Positions 37,080 to 45,253 of a stretch of DNA of 64,000 bases are shown piece by piece; position 1 is the first letter of the stretch; the number at the start of each line of letters is the position of its first letter. The translations under genes and the position numbers were made by a program. The notes under the pieces are model-generated. The model saw nothing but the letters and a program-made list of their open reading frames with translations. It was not told where the DNA came from and made no database searches. Source of the stretch: an uncultured Porphyromonadaceae bacterium (GTDB lineage: Bacteria > Bacteroidota > Bacteroidia > Bacteroidales > Barnesiellaceae); NCBI GenBank assembly GCA_900538555.1, contig UPYI01000018.1:14480-78479 (forward strand), given 5' to 3'.

Positions 37080-38474
37080 TTATTTCCATTCGGCTGTTTT
37101 TATCTCCTTACGATTCCGAATCACACCACACGATACCGCCTGCATCAGCATGTTTCCGATAGCGGTAGCTTCCGACGGTCCGGCAATCACCGGTATACCG
37201 CACTCCGCCTCTGTGAGCCGGTTCAGCAACCGGTTGCGGCTTCCGCCGCCGATAACATGAAGCACCTCCACATCCCTGCCCAAAATCCGGTTCAACTGTT
37301 CTATACCTCGTTTATATCGCACAGCCAACGAATGCAATACGCAACGCACCATCTCGCCCTGTCCGGAAGGAACTGCCAGACCTCGTTCCCGACAATACTC
37401 TTCGATAGCCCGTTCCATATCGACAGGGTGAACAAATGCCTCGTGATCGACATCGATCACCGATGCAATCTCCGCCCGTTCCGCTTCTTCGATCAGATAA
37501 TCGTAATCTACCGGCAACCCTTTTTCCTGCCAACGGGCAATCAGGCATTGCAAGATCCAAAGCCCCGTTATATTTTGCAGGAAACGGATTTTGCCATCCG
37601 TCCCGCCTTCGTTGGTAAAACCGGCTTGCCGAGCCTGCTCCGTCAATAAAGGTTCGTCCAATTCGATACCGAGCAACGACCATGTGCCGGAACTCAGAAA
37701 CGCACTCACCGATTCTTTACCGGATATATACGGAATGGCATATACGGCACTCGCGGTATCGTGCGATGCGACAGCTACGACCTTGACATCGGGGCTTATG
37801 CCTGTTTCTTCGGCAATGTCCGGCCTAAGCGTTCCCAAGACATGCCCCGGAGGTACGATCGTACCGAAAAGCCGCTCCGGAAAATCCAACTGCCGCAACA
37901 ACGGTCTGTTCCAATCGCGGGAACGTGCATCCAACAGTTCGGAGGTGGAAGCGATGCTATATTCGTTCGCCGCTACTCCGGTCAGGTAATACCCGAACAG
38001 ACATGGCATGAACAGAAGTTTATCTGCCACATCGAGCAAAACATCCCGTTCCTGTTTACGGGAGTACAACTGAAACAAGGTATTGATCGGCATCATCTGG
38101 ATGCCTGCCGTCCGGTAATGCGCAGGGATATCGGCTTGTCGCATCCAGTCCCGGAACGGAGCGGCAAACGCCTCGTCCCGATAACAGAGGGGATTGCCCA
38201 ACAGATTACCGTTCGCATCGATCAACCCATAATCCACTCCCCATGTATCGATACCGATACTGCACACGTTAAATCCATGCCGGACAGTCTTTTTGATTCC
38301 GGTTTTCATCTCCTCGAACAGATAGGGAAAATCCCAATACAAATGGTTTCCCAAACGTATCTGGCGATTCGGGAAACGGTGGATCTCCACCATTTCCAAC
38401 TTATCGCCCGACACACTGCCCGCTATCACCCGACCGCTGCCGCCGCCGAAATCTACCGCTAAATGTGTAACCAT
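37080..38474 (-). CDS. fucK: Fuculokinase of the rhamnulokinase (RhaB-like) type
   Basis: 464 aa FGGY kinase. It starts VDFGGGSGRV (ATP-binding; RhaB-like rather than enterobacterial FucK-like), has GIDTWGVDYGL near 73, SSGTWSLLGIE near 268 and the adenosine motif HVIGGGSRNRLLNRL near 398. By itself it could be a rhamnulokinase; position between fucA and fucP indicates L-fuculose as substrate. It starts 11 bp after fucA. Confidence 0.82.
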   Translation of the reverse strand: MVTHLAVDFGGGSGRVIAGSVSGDKLEMVEIHRFPNRQIRLGNHLYWDFPYLFEEMKTGIKKTVRHGFNVCSIGIDTWGVDYGLIDANGNLLGNPLCYRDEAFAAPFRDWMRQADIPAHYRTAGIQMMPINTLFQLYSRKQERDVLLDVADKLLFMPCLFGYYLTGVAANEYSIASTSELLDARSRDWNRPLLRQLDFPERLFGTIVPPGHVLGTLRPDIAEETGISPDVKVVAVASHDTASAVYAIPYISGKESVSAFLSSGTWSLLGIELDEPLLTEQARQAGFTNEGGTDGKIRFLQNITGLWILQCLIARWQEKGLPVDYDYLIEEAERAEIASVIDVDHEAFVHPVDMERAIEEYCRERGLAVPSGQGEMVRCVLHSLAVRYKRGIEQLNRILGRDVEVLHVIGGGSRNRLLNRLTEAECGIPVIAGPSEATAIGNMLMQAVSCGVIRNRKEIKTAEWK

Positions 38475-38485
38475 AATTCCAACTG

Positions 38486-39124
38486 TTATCGGGTTTTCTT
38501 GCCCAAAACATAGATTTCCAAGTCCTCAATCTCCGCCTTCGTAAGCACATCGTTGCGACCTCCCGACAGAATCAGTATGCGGCATGCCATTTCAAAAAAC
38601 ATGGCACGCTCGAACACCTCGTCGAATGTTTTCCCGCAAACGACCTGTCCGTGCTTTCTCAACAGCAGCGAATTGTGGTTTTTCAATCCGGCAATCACCT
38701 GTTCTGCCAGCTCTTTCGAGCCCGGCCGGAAATAAGGGACAACAGGTATATCGCTGCCTACGTGGCAAGGGATCTCTGCCGTCACATTAAAATCGGACGG
38801 AATCTCTTTCATACATGCGACAGCCGTGGCATAGGTCGATTGGAAATGCAAAACGACATCCACATCCGGACGTTCTCTCAATACCCCCAAATGGAATCCG
38901 CTCTCCATCGAGGGTTTGACACCATTCAGCACTTCGCCCGTTGCCAAACGACATACCGAAATATTTTCGCGACGGAGGTTCGGTACCCACGATCCGGTGC
39001 CCGAAACCAATACCTCCTCGCCTATCCGCCACGACAGATTGCCGCTACTGCATATCGTCAGCCCGGCATCGCCTACCCGATGCGCCTCGGCGATAAACCG
39101 GTCGAAATATTTTTCTTCTATCAT
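38486..39124 (-). CDS. fucA: L-fuculose-1-phosphate aldolase (class II)
   Basis: 212 aa class II aldolase/adducin domain. SSGNLSWR near 26, SMESGFHLGVL near 72, VLHFQSTYATA near 91 and KHGQVVCG near 157 supply the zinc and phosphate sites, though the first zinc His is H93 in a VLHFQ context. It splits fuculose-1-P to DHAP and lactaldehyde. It starts 15 bp after fucI. Confidence 0.88.
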   Translation of the reverse strand: MIEEKYFDRFIAEAHRVGDAGLTICSSGNLSWRIGEEVLVSGTGSWVPNLRRENISVCRLATGEVLNGVKPSMESGFHLGVLRERPDVDVVLHFQSTYATAVACMKEIPSDFNVTAEIPCHVGSDIPVVPYFRPGSKELAEQVIAGLKNHNSLLLRKHGQVVCGKTFDEVFERAMFFEMACRILILSGGRNDVLTKAEIEDLEIYVLGKKTR

Positions 39125-39139
39125 CGTTCTCTCTTTTTA

Positions 39140-40912
39140 TTATTTGTAGATCGGACCATAATTCATACAAGCACGATAGTCGGCACCCTCTTTATCCATA
39201 CCGAATGCATTCCATGCTGCCGGACGGAAAATCTTGTCATCCTCGACATTATGCATACATACCGGAATACGCAGAATAGAAGCCATCGTAATCAGATCCT
39301 GTCCGATATGACCGTAACTGATCGCCCCGTGGTTTGCGCCCCAGTTGTTCATGACGGAATACACATCCTTAAACGCCGGTTTGTCGCAAAGACGCGGAAC
39401 GAACCAAGTAGTAGGCCATGTATGGTCGGTACGTTCATCCAGTATCTTATGGATTTCCGGATCTATCTCCACCGTCCATCCCTCGGCAATTTGGAGCACC
39501 GGACCTAACCCTTTAATCAAGTTCAGACGCGACATGGTCACCGGCATTCCGCCTTTTGACAGGAAATTGGAAGAGAATCCACCGCCCCGGAAGTAATCCC
39601 TGTTGGCAGGATACCATGTCGTAGCTTCCAGACATTTTTCAACTTCCGTTTCGGAAATCTCCCAATAAGGTTTCATCGCCGGATTTCCGTTCCCGTCGGT
39701 TTGTTGTCCTGTTCCGTCCAAAGTCGTCGCCCCCGAGTTGATCAGGTGAATGATTCCATTTGCCGCCATACCGGTCAGCTCTTTACCGGTAACCCGCTTC
39801 ACGGCTTCCGGACTCCAATAGGTGCGTACATCCGAAAATATCTGTGCCCGGTTGGTCAGCAAATGGCCGAACAACATGGCAACACCGTTACAAGCATCGT
39901 TCTCGGTTGCTACCACATAGGCTTCGCGGATGCCGTTCCAATCGAAAGATGTATTCAGAAGCGCCTCCGAATAGTCGCCGTTCGGATAGAAGTCGGTCCA
40001 TTGGCGTTGTCCCTGAAAACCGGCAGCAATGGCATTATGCCCCAAAGCCTCCTCTTTAAATCCCATTTCGAGCAACTTCGGATTGCCTTGCATCAAATCG
40101 CGCATGATTATCGTCATCTTCACAATGAACTCCCAATCGGCATCCTTCTGTTCACGGGTTTTGGTCTTAGCGGCCATGTTGAAGTCTTTTCCTTCGTTCG
40201 GCTTGCAATATTTTTCGGTCCAAGCCATTGCTTTTTCAAACTCGGCATGATCGTAAATACCCTCCGTCATACGACGAATGATTTCGGTCAAGTCTATCGA
40301 CTCGTTTCGCATGCCCAAATATTCCTGAAAGAAATCGGGATTGACAATAGAGCCGGCAATACCCATCGAAACACCTCCCATAGAAAGGTAGGACTTTCCG
40401 CGCATCGTCGCCACTGCTTGGGCTGCACGGGCGAAGCGTAAGATTTTTTCAGCGACATCCGCCGGAATCGTATTATCATTCAAGTCCTGCACATCCCGAC
40501 CGTAAATACCGAACGCCGGCAGCCCTTTCTGGGCATGTCCAGCCAATACAGCTGCCAGATAAACGGCTCCGGGGCGTTCCGTCCCGTTAAAGCCCCATAC
40601 AGCCTTAGGATAATACGGGTTCATATCCATCGTTTCCGCGCCATAGCACCAACAGGAAGTAACAGAGATAGTAGCCCCGACACCTTCGCGTTCGAACTTC
40701 TCGGCGCATGCCGCGCTCTCGGCTACACGGCCGATCGTGCCATCCGCAATCACACACTCTACCGGCGAGCCGTCGCCATTTCTAAGATTTGAGGTAATCA
40801 ACTCTGCCACAGCTTTTGCCAAGTTCATGGTCTTTTCTTCCAAGCTCTCACGAACACCGCCCTGACGACCGTCAATCGTCGGGCGAATACCGATTTTAGG
40901 ATACTTTTCCAT
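39140..40912 (-). CDS. fucI: L-fucose isomerase
   Basis: 590 aa from the ATG at 40912 (MEKYPKIGIRPTIDGRQGG), the length of E. coli FucI (591). The N-terminus, the SVTSCWCYG motif and the C-terminal NNWGANHGAISYGHIGQDL are characteristic. It isomerises L-fucose to L-fuculose using manganese. First gene of the fuc operon, divergent from an AraC regulator. Confidence 0.94.
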   Translation of the reverse strand: MEKYPKIGIRPTIDGRQGGVRESLEEKTMNLAKAVAELITSNLRNGDGSPVECVIADGTIGRVAESAACAEKFEREGVGATISVTSCWCYGAETMDMNPYYPKAVWGFNGTERPGAVYLAAVLAGHAQKGLPAFGIYGRDVQDLNDNTIPADVAEKILRFARAAQAVATMRGKSYLSMGGVSMGIAGSIVNPDFFQEYLGMRNESIDLTEIIRRMTEGIYDHAEFEKAMAWTEKYCKPNEGKDFNMAAKTKTREQKDADWEFIVKMTIIMRDLMQGNPKLLEMGFKEEALGHNAIAAGFQGQRQWTDFYPNGDYSEALLNTSFDWNGIREAYVVATENDACNGVAMLFGHLLTNRAQIFSDVRTYWSPEAVKRVTGKELTGMAANGIIHLINSGATTLDGTGQQTDGNGNPAMKPYWEISETEVEKCLEATTWYPANRDYFRGGGFSSNFLSKGGMPVTMSRLNLIKGLGPVLQIAEGWTVEIDPEIHKILDERTDHTWPTTWFVPRLCDKPAFKDVYSVMNNWGANHGAISYGHIGQDLITMASILRIPVCMHNVEDDKIFRPAAWNAFGMDKEGADYRACMNYGPIYK

Positions 40913-40962
40913 TATTTTCAAGGATTATAATTAAGTCGTTACGAATTATAAAAATCTGGAAA

Positions 40963-40970
40963 CAAAGGTA
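40963..40970 (-). promoter_or_regulatory. Promoter of the fuc operon (-7 box)
   Basis: TACCTTTG on the minus strand, matching TAnnTTTG, about 50 bp before fucI. No TTTG at the ideal distance, which would fit a promoter needing an activator such as the divergent AraC protein. Confidence 0.5.
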
Positions 40971-41036
40971 GGTGCGAGGCGTTACAGTTTAATCGCACAA
41001 TTGTGGCATATCATAGGACATTATCGATATTATTCG

Positions 41037-41044
41037 TATCTTCG
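41037..41044 (+). promoter_or_regulatory. Possible promoter of the AraC gene
   Basis: TATCTTCG is one base from TAnnTTTG and lies 85 bp before the chosen start at 41129. The fuc promoter is 67 bp away on the other strand, so one regulator-binding region could serve both. Confidence 0.35.
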
Positions 41045-41128
41045 CCGAAAGGAAAAGAGTTCCCGGCTAAACACATCGCGAACCCAAACACCACTGATTT
41101 CATTATTATAGAAACCTCGTTGCTTATC

Positions 41129-41995
41129 ATGAACAATACCGCACTCGACCAAATGCACTTCTTGGTGCTGAACATCGGTTTGGCTCAAATTCAAGGGAAC
41201 TGGAACTATCGGAACGTATGCAGCCCGTTCTCACGCATATATTATATCCATTCCGGCTATGCCCAGATAGAATTGCCCGACCGAATAATAGATCTGAAAC
41301 CGCACCATTTATACATCATTCCGGCATTTACCGCCCATAGTTATATTTGCCACGACAGTTTCAGCCACTACTACATTCATATCTACAACGATTCGGGCAA
41401 CGATGTGCTGGAAGATTTCGAACTTCCTTACGAAGTCGAAGCCGGTAAACACACGTTGGAGCAGGTGAAAAGATTATACGAACTATGCCCCGGCATGGAA
41501 CTGCCGCAATATGCCCCGCAAGTCTACGACAACCGCCATACATTGGAACAATACATCATCAAGAACAAACAACGCGATCTGTACGCCAAAGTAGAATCGC
41601 GCGGGTTGCTCTATCTGCTCGTCAGCGAGTTCCTCCGCTTTGCACAACCCAAACGATATATCCGCGACGAACGCATAGCCCGATGTATCGAATACATTCG
41701 AAACGAAATATTTACAACGATCGAACTGCACCAGCTTGCCGAAATAGCCTGTCTGTCGAAAGATCACTTCATCCGGTTGTTCAAACAGGAGATGCGGGTC
41801 ACGCCTTTACACTATATCAACCAAAAGAAAATAGAAAAGGCACAACTGAAATTAATCACCGAAAGTTGCACAGCAAAAGAGATCGCCTACCAATTGGGGT
41901 ATGACGATCACTCCTATTTCACGCGGCTTTTCAAAAAAATGACAGGAGTTACCCCTATGGAATATCGAAAATCTTATTATATTACAAACGCTTAA
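41129..41995 (+). CDS. AraC-family regulator, probably of fucose genes
   Basis: 288 aa from the ATG at 41129; 42 further in-frame codons upstream overlap the promoter area. An AraC-type sensor domain (SRIYYIHSGYAQIELPDR, PHHLYIIPAFTAHSYICHD) is followed by the double HTH (IELHQLAEIACLSKDHFIRL, AKEIAYQLGYDDHSYFTRLF, GVTPMEYRK). Divergent orientation to fucI suggests it activates the fuc operon in response to a fucose intermediate. This is inference from position. Confidence 0.86.
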   Translation: MNNTALDQMHFLVLNIGLAQIQGNWNYRNVCSPFSRIYYIHSGYAQIELPDRIIDLKPHHLYIIPAFTAHSYICHDSFSHYYIHIYNDSGNDVLEDFELPYEVEAGKHTLEQVKRLYELCPGMELPQYAPQVYDNRHTLEQYIIKNKQRDLYAKVESRGLLYLLVSEFLRFAQPKRYIRDERIARCIEYIRNEIFTTIELHQLAEIACLSKDHFIRLFKQEMRVTPLHYINQKKIEKAQLKLITESCTAKEIAYQLGYDDHSYFTRLFKKMTGVTPMEYRKSYYITNA

Positions 41996-42008
41996 TACCT
42001 ATTCAAAT

Positions 42009-42506
42009 ATGAAAAAGATATTGAATCCGTGGCAAGGAATGGAGGGCTACCGTTGTTTCGGTTGTGCCCCCGATAATGAATACGGACTACGCATGGAATT
42101 TTACGAAAACGGAGATGAAATCGTAAGTGTCTGGAAACCGTCTTCTCCCTATCAAGGATGGATAAATACATTGCATGGAGGCATTCAGGCGACACTCGCC
42201 GACGAAATCAGCGGATGGTTCGTATTTCGCAAATACCAAACATCCGGAGTCACATCTAAAATGGAGATACGCTATCTGAAACCGATTTATACGACCGACA
42301 GCAAAATAGTATTGCGAGCCCGTCTCAAACGAGAATGCCGCAACCTCGTAGAAGTCGCAGTCGGGATTTACAACGAACAAGAGGTATTGTGTAGCGAAGC
42401 TGTCTGCACCTACTTCCTTTTCTCCCAAGAAAAAGCCCGCTCAGAATTTTATTTCCACAACTGCGGTGTGGCAGAAGGAGAATATGATCCGTTGCACGAA
42501 AAGTAG
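42009..42506 (+). CDS. PaaI-type hotdog thioesterase
   Basis: 165 aa. CFGCAPDNEYGLRM near the start and GWINTLHGGIQATLADEISG near 57 are typical of the PaaI/4HBT family, with the HGG(I/x)xxxLAD(E) active-site region. It would hydrolyse an acyl-CoA of unknown identity. It begins 13 bp after the AraC gene and is probably co-transcribed. Confidence 0.85.
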   Translation: MKKILNPWQGMEGYRCFGCAPDNEYGLRMEFYENGDEIVSVWKPSSPYQGWINTLHGGIQATLADEISGWFVFRKYQTSGVTSKMEIRYLKPIYTTDSKIVLRARLKRECRNLVEVAVGIYNEQEVLCSEAVCTYFLFSQEKARSEFYFHNCGVAEGEYDPLHEK

Positions 42507-42541
42507 AATCAGACAGCAAAGAGCGGCTCGAATCAATAACT

Positions 42542-42575
42542 CTCTTCCGGCATTGTCTGACTAATGCCGGAAGAG
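42542..42575 (+). terminator. Hairpin after the thioesterase gene
   Basis: CTCTTCCGGCATT pairs perfectly with AATGCCGGAAGAG around an 8-nt loop. There is no T-run, so it is either a weak terminator or an RNA-stabilising end. Confidence 0.6.
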
Positions 42576-42641
42576 TCCGCTCCTCTAATCGCTTAACCTT
42601 AAAACGTTCTCATCGCTTCGTATCGAAGATACATTCCCAAA

Positions 42642-43612
42642 GTTGTAACTTGTTTTCAAAAATTCTATATTTGCATTATAGAGAACAGCCATGTGTATGC
42701 CGTGGCGATCGACGAATCGTTGTGATTTGCTTTCAAATTAGTATCTTTGCATTATAGAGAACAGCTATCGACTGAAATACGTACCTTTGCATACCTAAAA
42801 GCATTAATATGAAAATCAAACTCATTACAATCATCGCATTGATGCTATGTCTTGCATCATGCAACTCGCCCGAAAGTGTTGCCGAGAAAGCCCTTGAAGA
42901 AATTGGAAATGGGAAATACCGCTTTGACTTGGATAAGTGTTTTATGGGGTCTAATGACGATATTTTCAGTATGGTTTTAGTCCACAACGCCGAAGCTGAA
43001 GATTTTTTGCAAGGCAAAAAAGTCCTAAATGGATATAAAAATTTGTTCTTCCAAACTTCATGCGTTTTTGGAGAATGGAAATTGGTTGATAAGATTGAGT
43101 TCCCTATGGATTTGCATTTTGCCATGTTCCACGAAGACGCAGCACTATTCGTAGAAATCCCCGATTGGTGGAATGAGCATAAAGAACATATCACTCTATT
43201 ATATGATAGCATAGGCGGAGAATACAACGGTAAAGAGTTAGTGTATTTCTCAGAAGATGCCATCGTAGAAAAGAGTAAAGCAACTCCAATAACACGTCTA
43301 CGATACAAAATTGATAATTCTCGTATCGCTATTATTGATGTTGTCAAGAGCGACAAAGGGTATCGTGTCGCATCTTTTATATGGGAATAGTCTGTCATTC
43401 TCGCATAGTATGTTGTGATTTGCTTTCAAATTAGTATCTTTGCATTATAGAGAACAGCTATAAAGGCTCGAAGTACTACTACGACGGCGTTGTGATTTGC
43501 TTTCAAATTAGTATCTTTGCATTATAGAGAACAGCATAAAATGAAAAAGCAATTTAAGACACTTTGTTGTGATTTGCTTTCAAATTAGTATCTTTGCATT
43601 ATAGAGAACAGC
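42642..43612 (+). CRISPR. Type II-C CRISPR array, five repeats, interrupted by a gene
   Basis: Four identical 47-bp repeats, each beginning GTTGTGATTTGCTTTCAAAT and ending TATAGAGAACAGC, lie at 42719-42765, 43412-43458, 43489-43535 and 43566-43612. A fifth, degenerate copy (48 bp, beginning GTTGTAACTTG) is at 42642-42689. Intact spacers are 42690-42718 (29 bp), 43459-43488 (30) and 43536-43565 (30). Between the second and third repeat there are 646 bp holding a lipoprotein gene. The 5' end GTTGTGATTTGC pairs with the tracrRNA anti-repeat, so crRNA is read on the plus strand. Each repeat contains TATCTTTG 19 bp after a TTG, a promoter-like arrangement. The degenerate copy suggests that 42642 is the old end. 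Confidence 0.97.
42809..43390 (+). CDS. Putative lipoprotein encoded inside the CRISPR array
   Basis: 193 aa. The N-terminus is a lipoprotein signal peptide (IALMLCLASC, lipid on Cys18). The mature part is acidic and soluble-looking with no recognised family; phrases such as VEIPDWWNEHKEHI and DSIGGEYNGKELVYFS give no match by eye. It starts 43 bp after an intact CRISPR repeat and ends 21 bp before the next, so repeats flank it on both sides. Its codons look more AT-rich than the neighbouring housekeeping genes, hinting at transfer. The repeat's TATCTTTG box (42742-42749) or a nearer TACCTTTG (42782-42789) could drive it. Function unknown. Confidence 0.75.
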   Translation: MKIKLITIIALMLCLASCNSPESVAEKALEEIGNGKYRFDLDKCFMGSNDDIFSMVLVHNAEAEDFLQGKKVLNGYKNLFFQTSCVFGEWKLVDKIEFPMDLHFAMFHEDAALFVEIPDWWNEHKEHITLLYDSIGGEYNGKELVYFSEDAIVEKSKATPITRLRYKIDNSRIAIIDVVKSDKGYRVASFIWE

Positions 43613-43687
43613 ACGATCTGTGTTACTATCTATAATTCAACAAAATAGATCACAAAATAGAATTAAAAAAAGTCCTGTTCTCAAAAC
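43613..43687 (+). other. AT-rich flank of the array, possible leader
   Basis: The 75 bp after the last intact repeat are very AT-rich (ACTATCTATAATTCAACAAA, ATAGATCAC, AATTAAAAAAAG) and lie at the cas-proximal end. Since the opposite end has the degenerate repeat, this side may be the integration leader. Inference from repeat decay only. Confidence 0.4.
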
Positions 43688-43717
43688 AATAAAGCCCACT
43701 AAATAGTGGGTTTTATT
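43688..43717. terminator. Bidirectional terminator between array and cas2
   Basis: AATAAAGCCCACT pairs with AGTGGGTTTTATT (one G-U) around AAAT, with A/T tracts on both sides. It can stop the pre-crRNA from the left and the cas9-cas1-cas2 mRNA from the right. Confidence 0.85.
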
Positions 43718-43726
43718 GTTTATATC

Positions 43727-43872
43727 CATACACCTTTCTCGCCTCGACATAGTCCGAACCCTGTTCGACTCTGCCCTCAGCTTATCGAAAGCGTTCATCC
43801 TAATGCACCTTTTCTCGCCTCGGCATACCCCGAACAAGTTCGGATCTGCTCTCGGCTTATCGAAAATGTTCT
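43727..43872 (+). repeat. Dispersed repeat family A, two tandem copies
   Basis: Two units with TTTCTCGCCTCGACATAG or TTTTCTCGCCTCGGCATA, inner CCGAA..TTCG inverted repeat, TGCTCTCGGCTTATCGAAAA. The second copy runs up to and overlaps the cas2 stop codon (43871-43873). Confidence 0.88.
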
Positions 43873-44203
43873 AAAAAAGTTCCAACTGCTGACCGGGAGA
43901 TGAAATACCTTGTTGTTTCTTACCATAAAAGAGTTCGATATTCCCAAATTGTTTATCGGTAATACACATTATACCGACTTTTCCGTATTCCGGAAGAAAC
44001 GATTTTACCCTTTTTATATGCACATCTGCATTTTCGGCACTTGCACAATGTCGAACATATATGGAGAATTGAAACATTGTAAAGCCGTCCCGTTGCAGAT
44101 TTTTTCGAAAATCGGCATAAGCCCTTTTGTCCTTTTTCGTCTCTGTCGGCAAATCGAAGAATACAAGAACCCACATGATCCGATATTCACTAAACCGATC
44201 CAT
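43871..44203 (-). CDS. cas2: CRISPR-associated endonuclease Cas2
   Basis: 110 aa. RIMWVLVFFDLPTETKKDKR contains the beta1 strand and the FDLPT motif with the conserved Asp of type II Cas2. VGIMCITDKQFGNIELF and the short tail follow. It forms the Cas1-Cas2 integrase. The start overlaps the cas1 stop by one base (TAATG), so translation is coupled. The stop codon sits at the edge of a family A repeat. Confidence 0.95.
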   Translation of the reverse strand: MDRFSEYRIMWVLVFFDLPTETKKDKRAYADFRKNLQRDGFTMFQFSIYVRHCASAENADVHIKRVKSFLPEYGKVGIMCITDKQFGNIELFYGKKQQGISSPGQQLELF

Positions 44204-45135
44204 TACCGTTCGGGATATGATATCCGACGCAATTCGCCATCAAAACACTTATATAAAGAGGCGGTCGTCTGCCCCACGGCAATCATCAACGGACTACGCT
44301 TCCCGGCTATCTGTACATCCAATACCGGAATAGACAACAATCGAGCTTTAATCTCTTTCGTCAATTCGACATTATGCCCGATTTCTTGTACAATACCGAA
44401 AACCAATTCGTCTACATACGGACGATAGGGTTCCATAATATCATCCGCTAAGCAATACGCATTATACCGATTGTGATGGTGTATCCCCAAAGTGGGTAAC
44501 AGACCACTCGTGACCAGACCTCGTGCCACCACGGCACGCAATATGGCATAGCCATAATTAAGCAGATGATTGGGAGAAATACCTGACCGCTCCCTCGTAA
44601 AGCCGGATATATCTTGAAACAAATACTTCCAATAGTACACGGCAGCCCGAGCCTCCATATTATCCGGATCTCCACTACGGACATCGGCAGCCCACACTCT
44701 CATACATTTCACCTCCTCATGGGTACAGCATTGCAAAACCGCAGCTTGATTATTAATTTTTGCCTGAACAGTTTGCTGCCATAGTTGCTTTTTTAGCGGT
44801 AATGATGCTTCTAACTGTTTTCTAAATCGCTCGTTTTGAGTAGTATTTCCATACAAAGGCAACATCAATCCAACCGGCATGCTCTTGCTATCGCACGTGA
44901 TTACAGCACAATTGTTTTCCAATAATGCTTCAAGCACACCAGAAGTAATCGTAATCTGTTTATGATCCAGCACCACGACACCTAAATCTTCAACCGGCTT
45001 GGTCACTTCAATCTCTTTCTTAAAAAAATCGGGGAGAGTATCATTCTTCTCTACCTCCGGAAGTCTTATCACCAACTGTGCATTTCGCAATGACAAATAC
45101 ACCGGATTACCGAAATAAAGTGTTTTCTTGATCAT
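44203..45135 (-). CDS. cas1: CRISPR-associated integrase Cas1 (type II-C)
   Basis: 310 aa. The metal site is complete: Glu161 in NMEARAAVYYW, His219-221 in LGIHHHNRYN and the Asp pair in LADDIMEPYRP. It catalyses spacer integration with Cas2. It starts 118 bp after cas9; that gap contains a 12-bp hairpin (45158-45169/45179-45190) with no T-tract. No csn2 or cas4 is present, which defines subtype II-C. Confidence 0.96.
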   Translation of the reverse strand: MIKKTLYFGNPVYLSLRNAQLVIRLPEVEKNDTLPDFFKKEIEVTKPVEDLGVVVLDHKQITITSGVLEALLENNCAVITCDSKSMPVGLMLPLYGNTTQNERFRKQLEASLPLKKQLWQQTVQAKINNQAAVLQCCTHEEVKCMRVWAADVRSGDPDNMEARAAVYYWKYLFQDISGFTRERSGISPNHLLNYGYAILRAVVARGLVTSGLLPTLGIHHHNRYNAYCLADDIMEPYRPYVDELVFGIVQEIGHNVELTKEIKARLLSIPVLDVQIAGKRSPLMIAVGQTTASLYKCFDGELRRISYPER

Positions 45136-45253
45136 AGTATTTTTTCACGATTACAAACCGATACGACGACAATACATATCGTCGCATCGGTAAATTTTTG
45201 CTGTTATCGACAAAATAGGAAATAGAAGTCAATAGCCTCTTCTGCTCAGCGGA

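Noticed and set aside
42766..43411. A 646-bp giant spacer
   Set aside because: The segment contains a complete gene with start, lipoprotein signal and stop; neighbouring spacers are 29-30 bp, so it is better described as an insert or retained gene.
45158..45190. Terminator between cas9 and cas1
   Set aside because: A 12-bp hairpin is present but no T-tract follows on the minus strand; cas1 has no clear promoter of its own, so the genes are probably co-transcribed.
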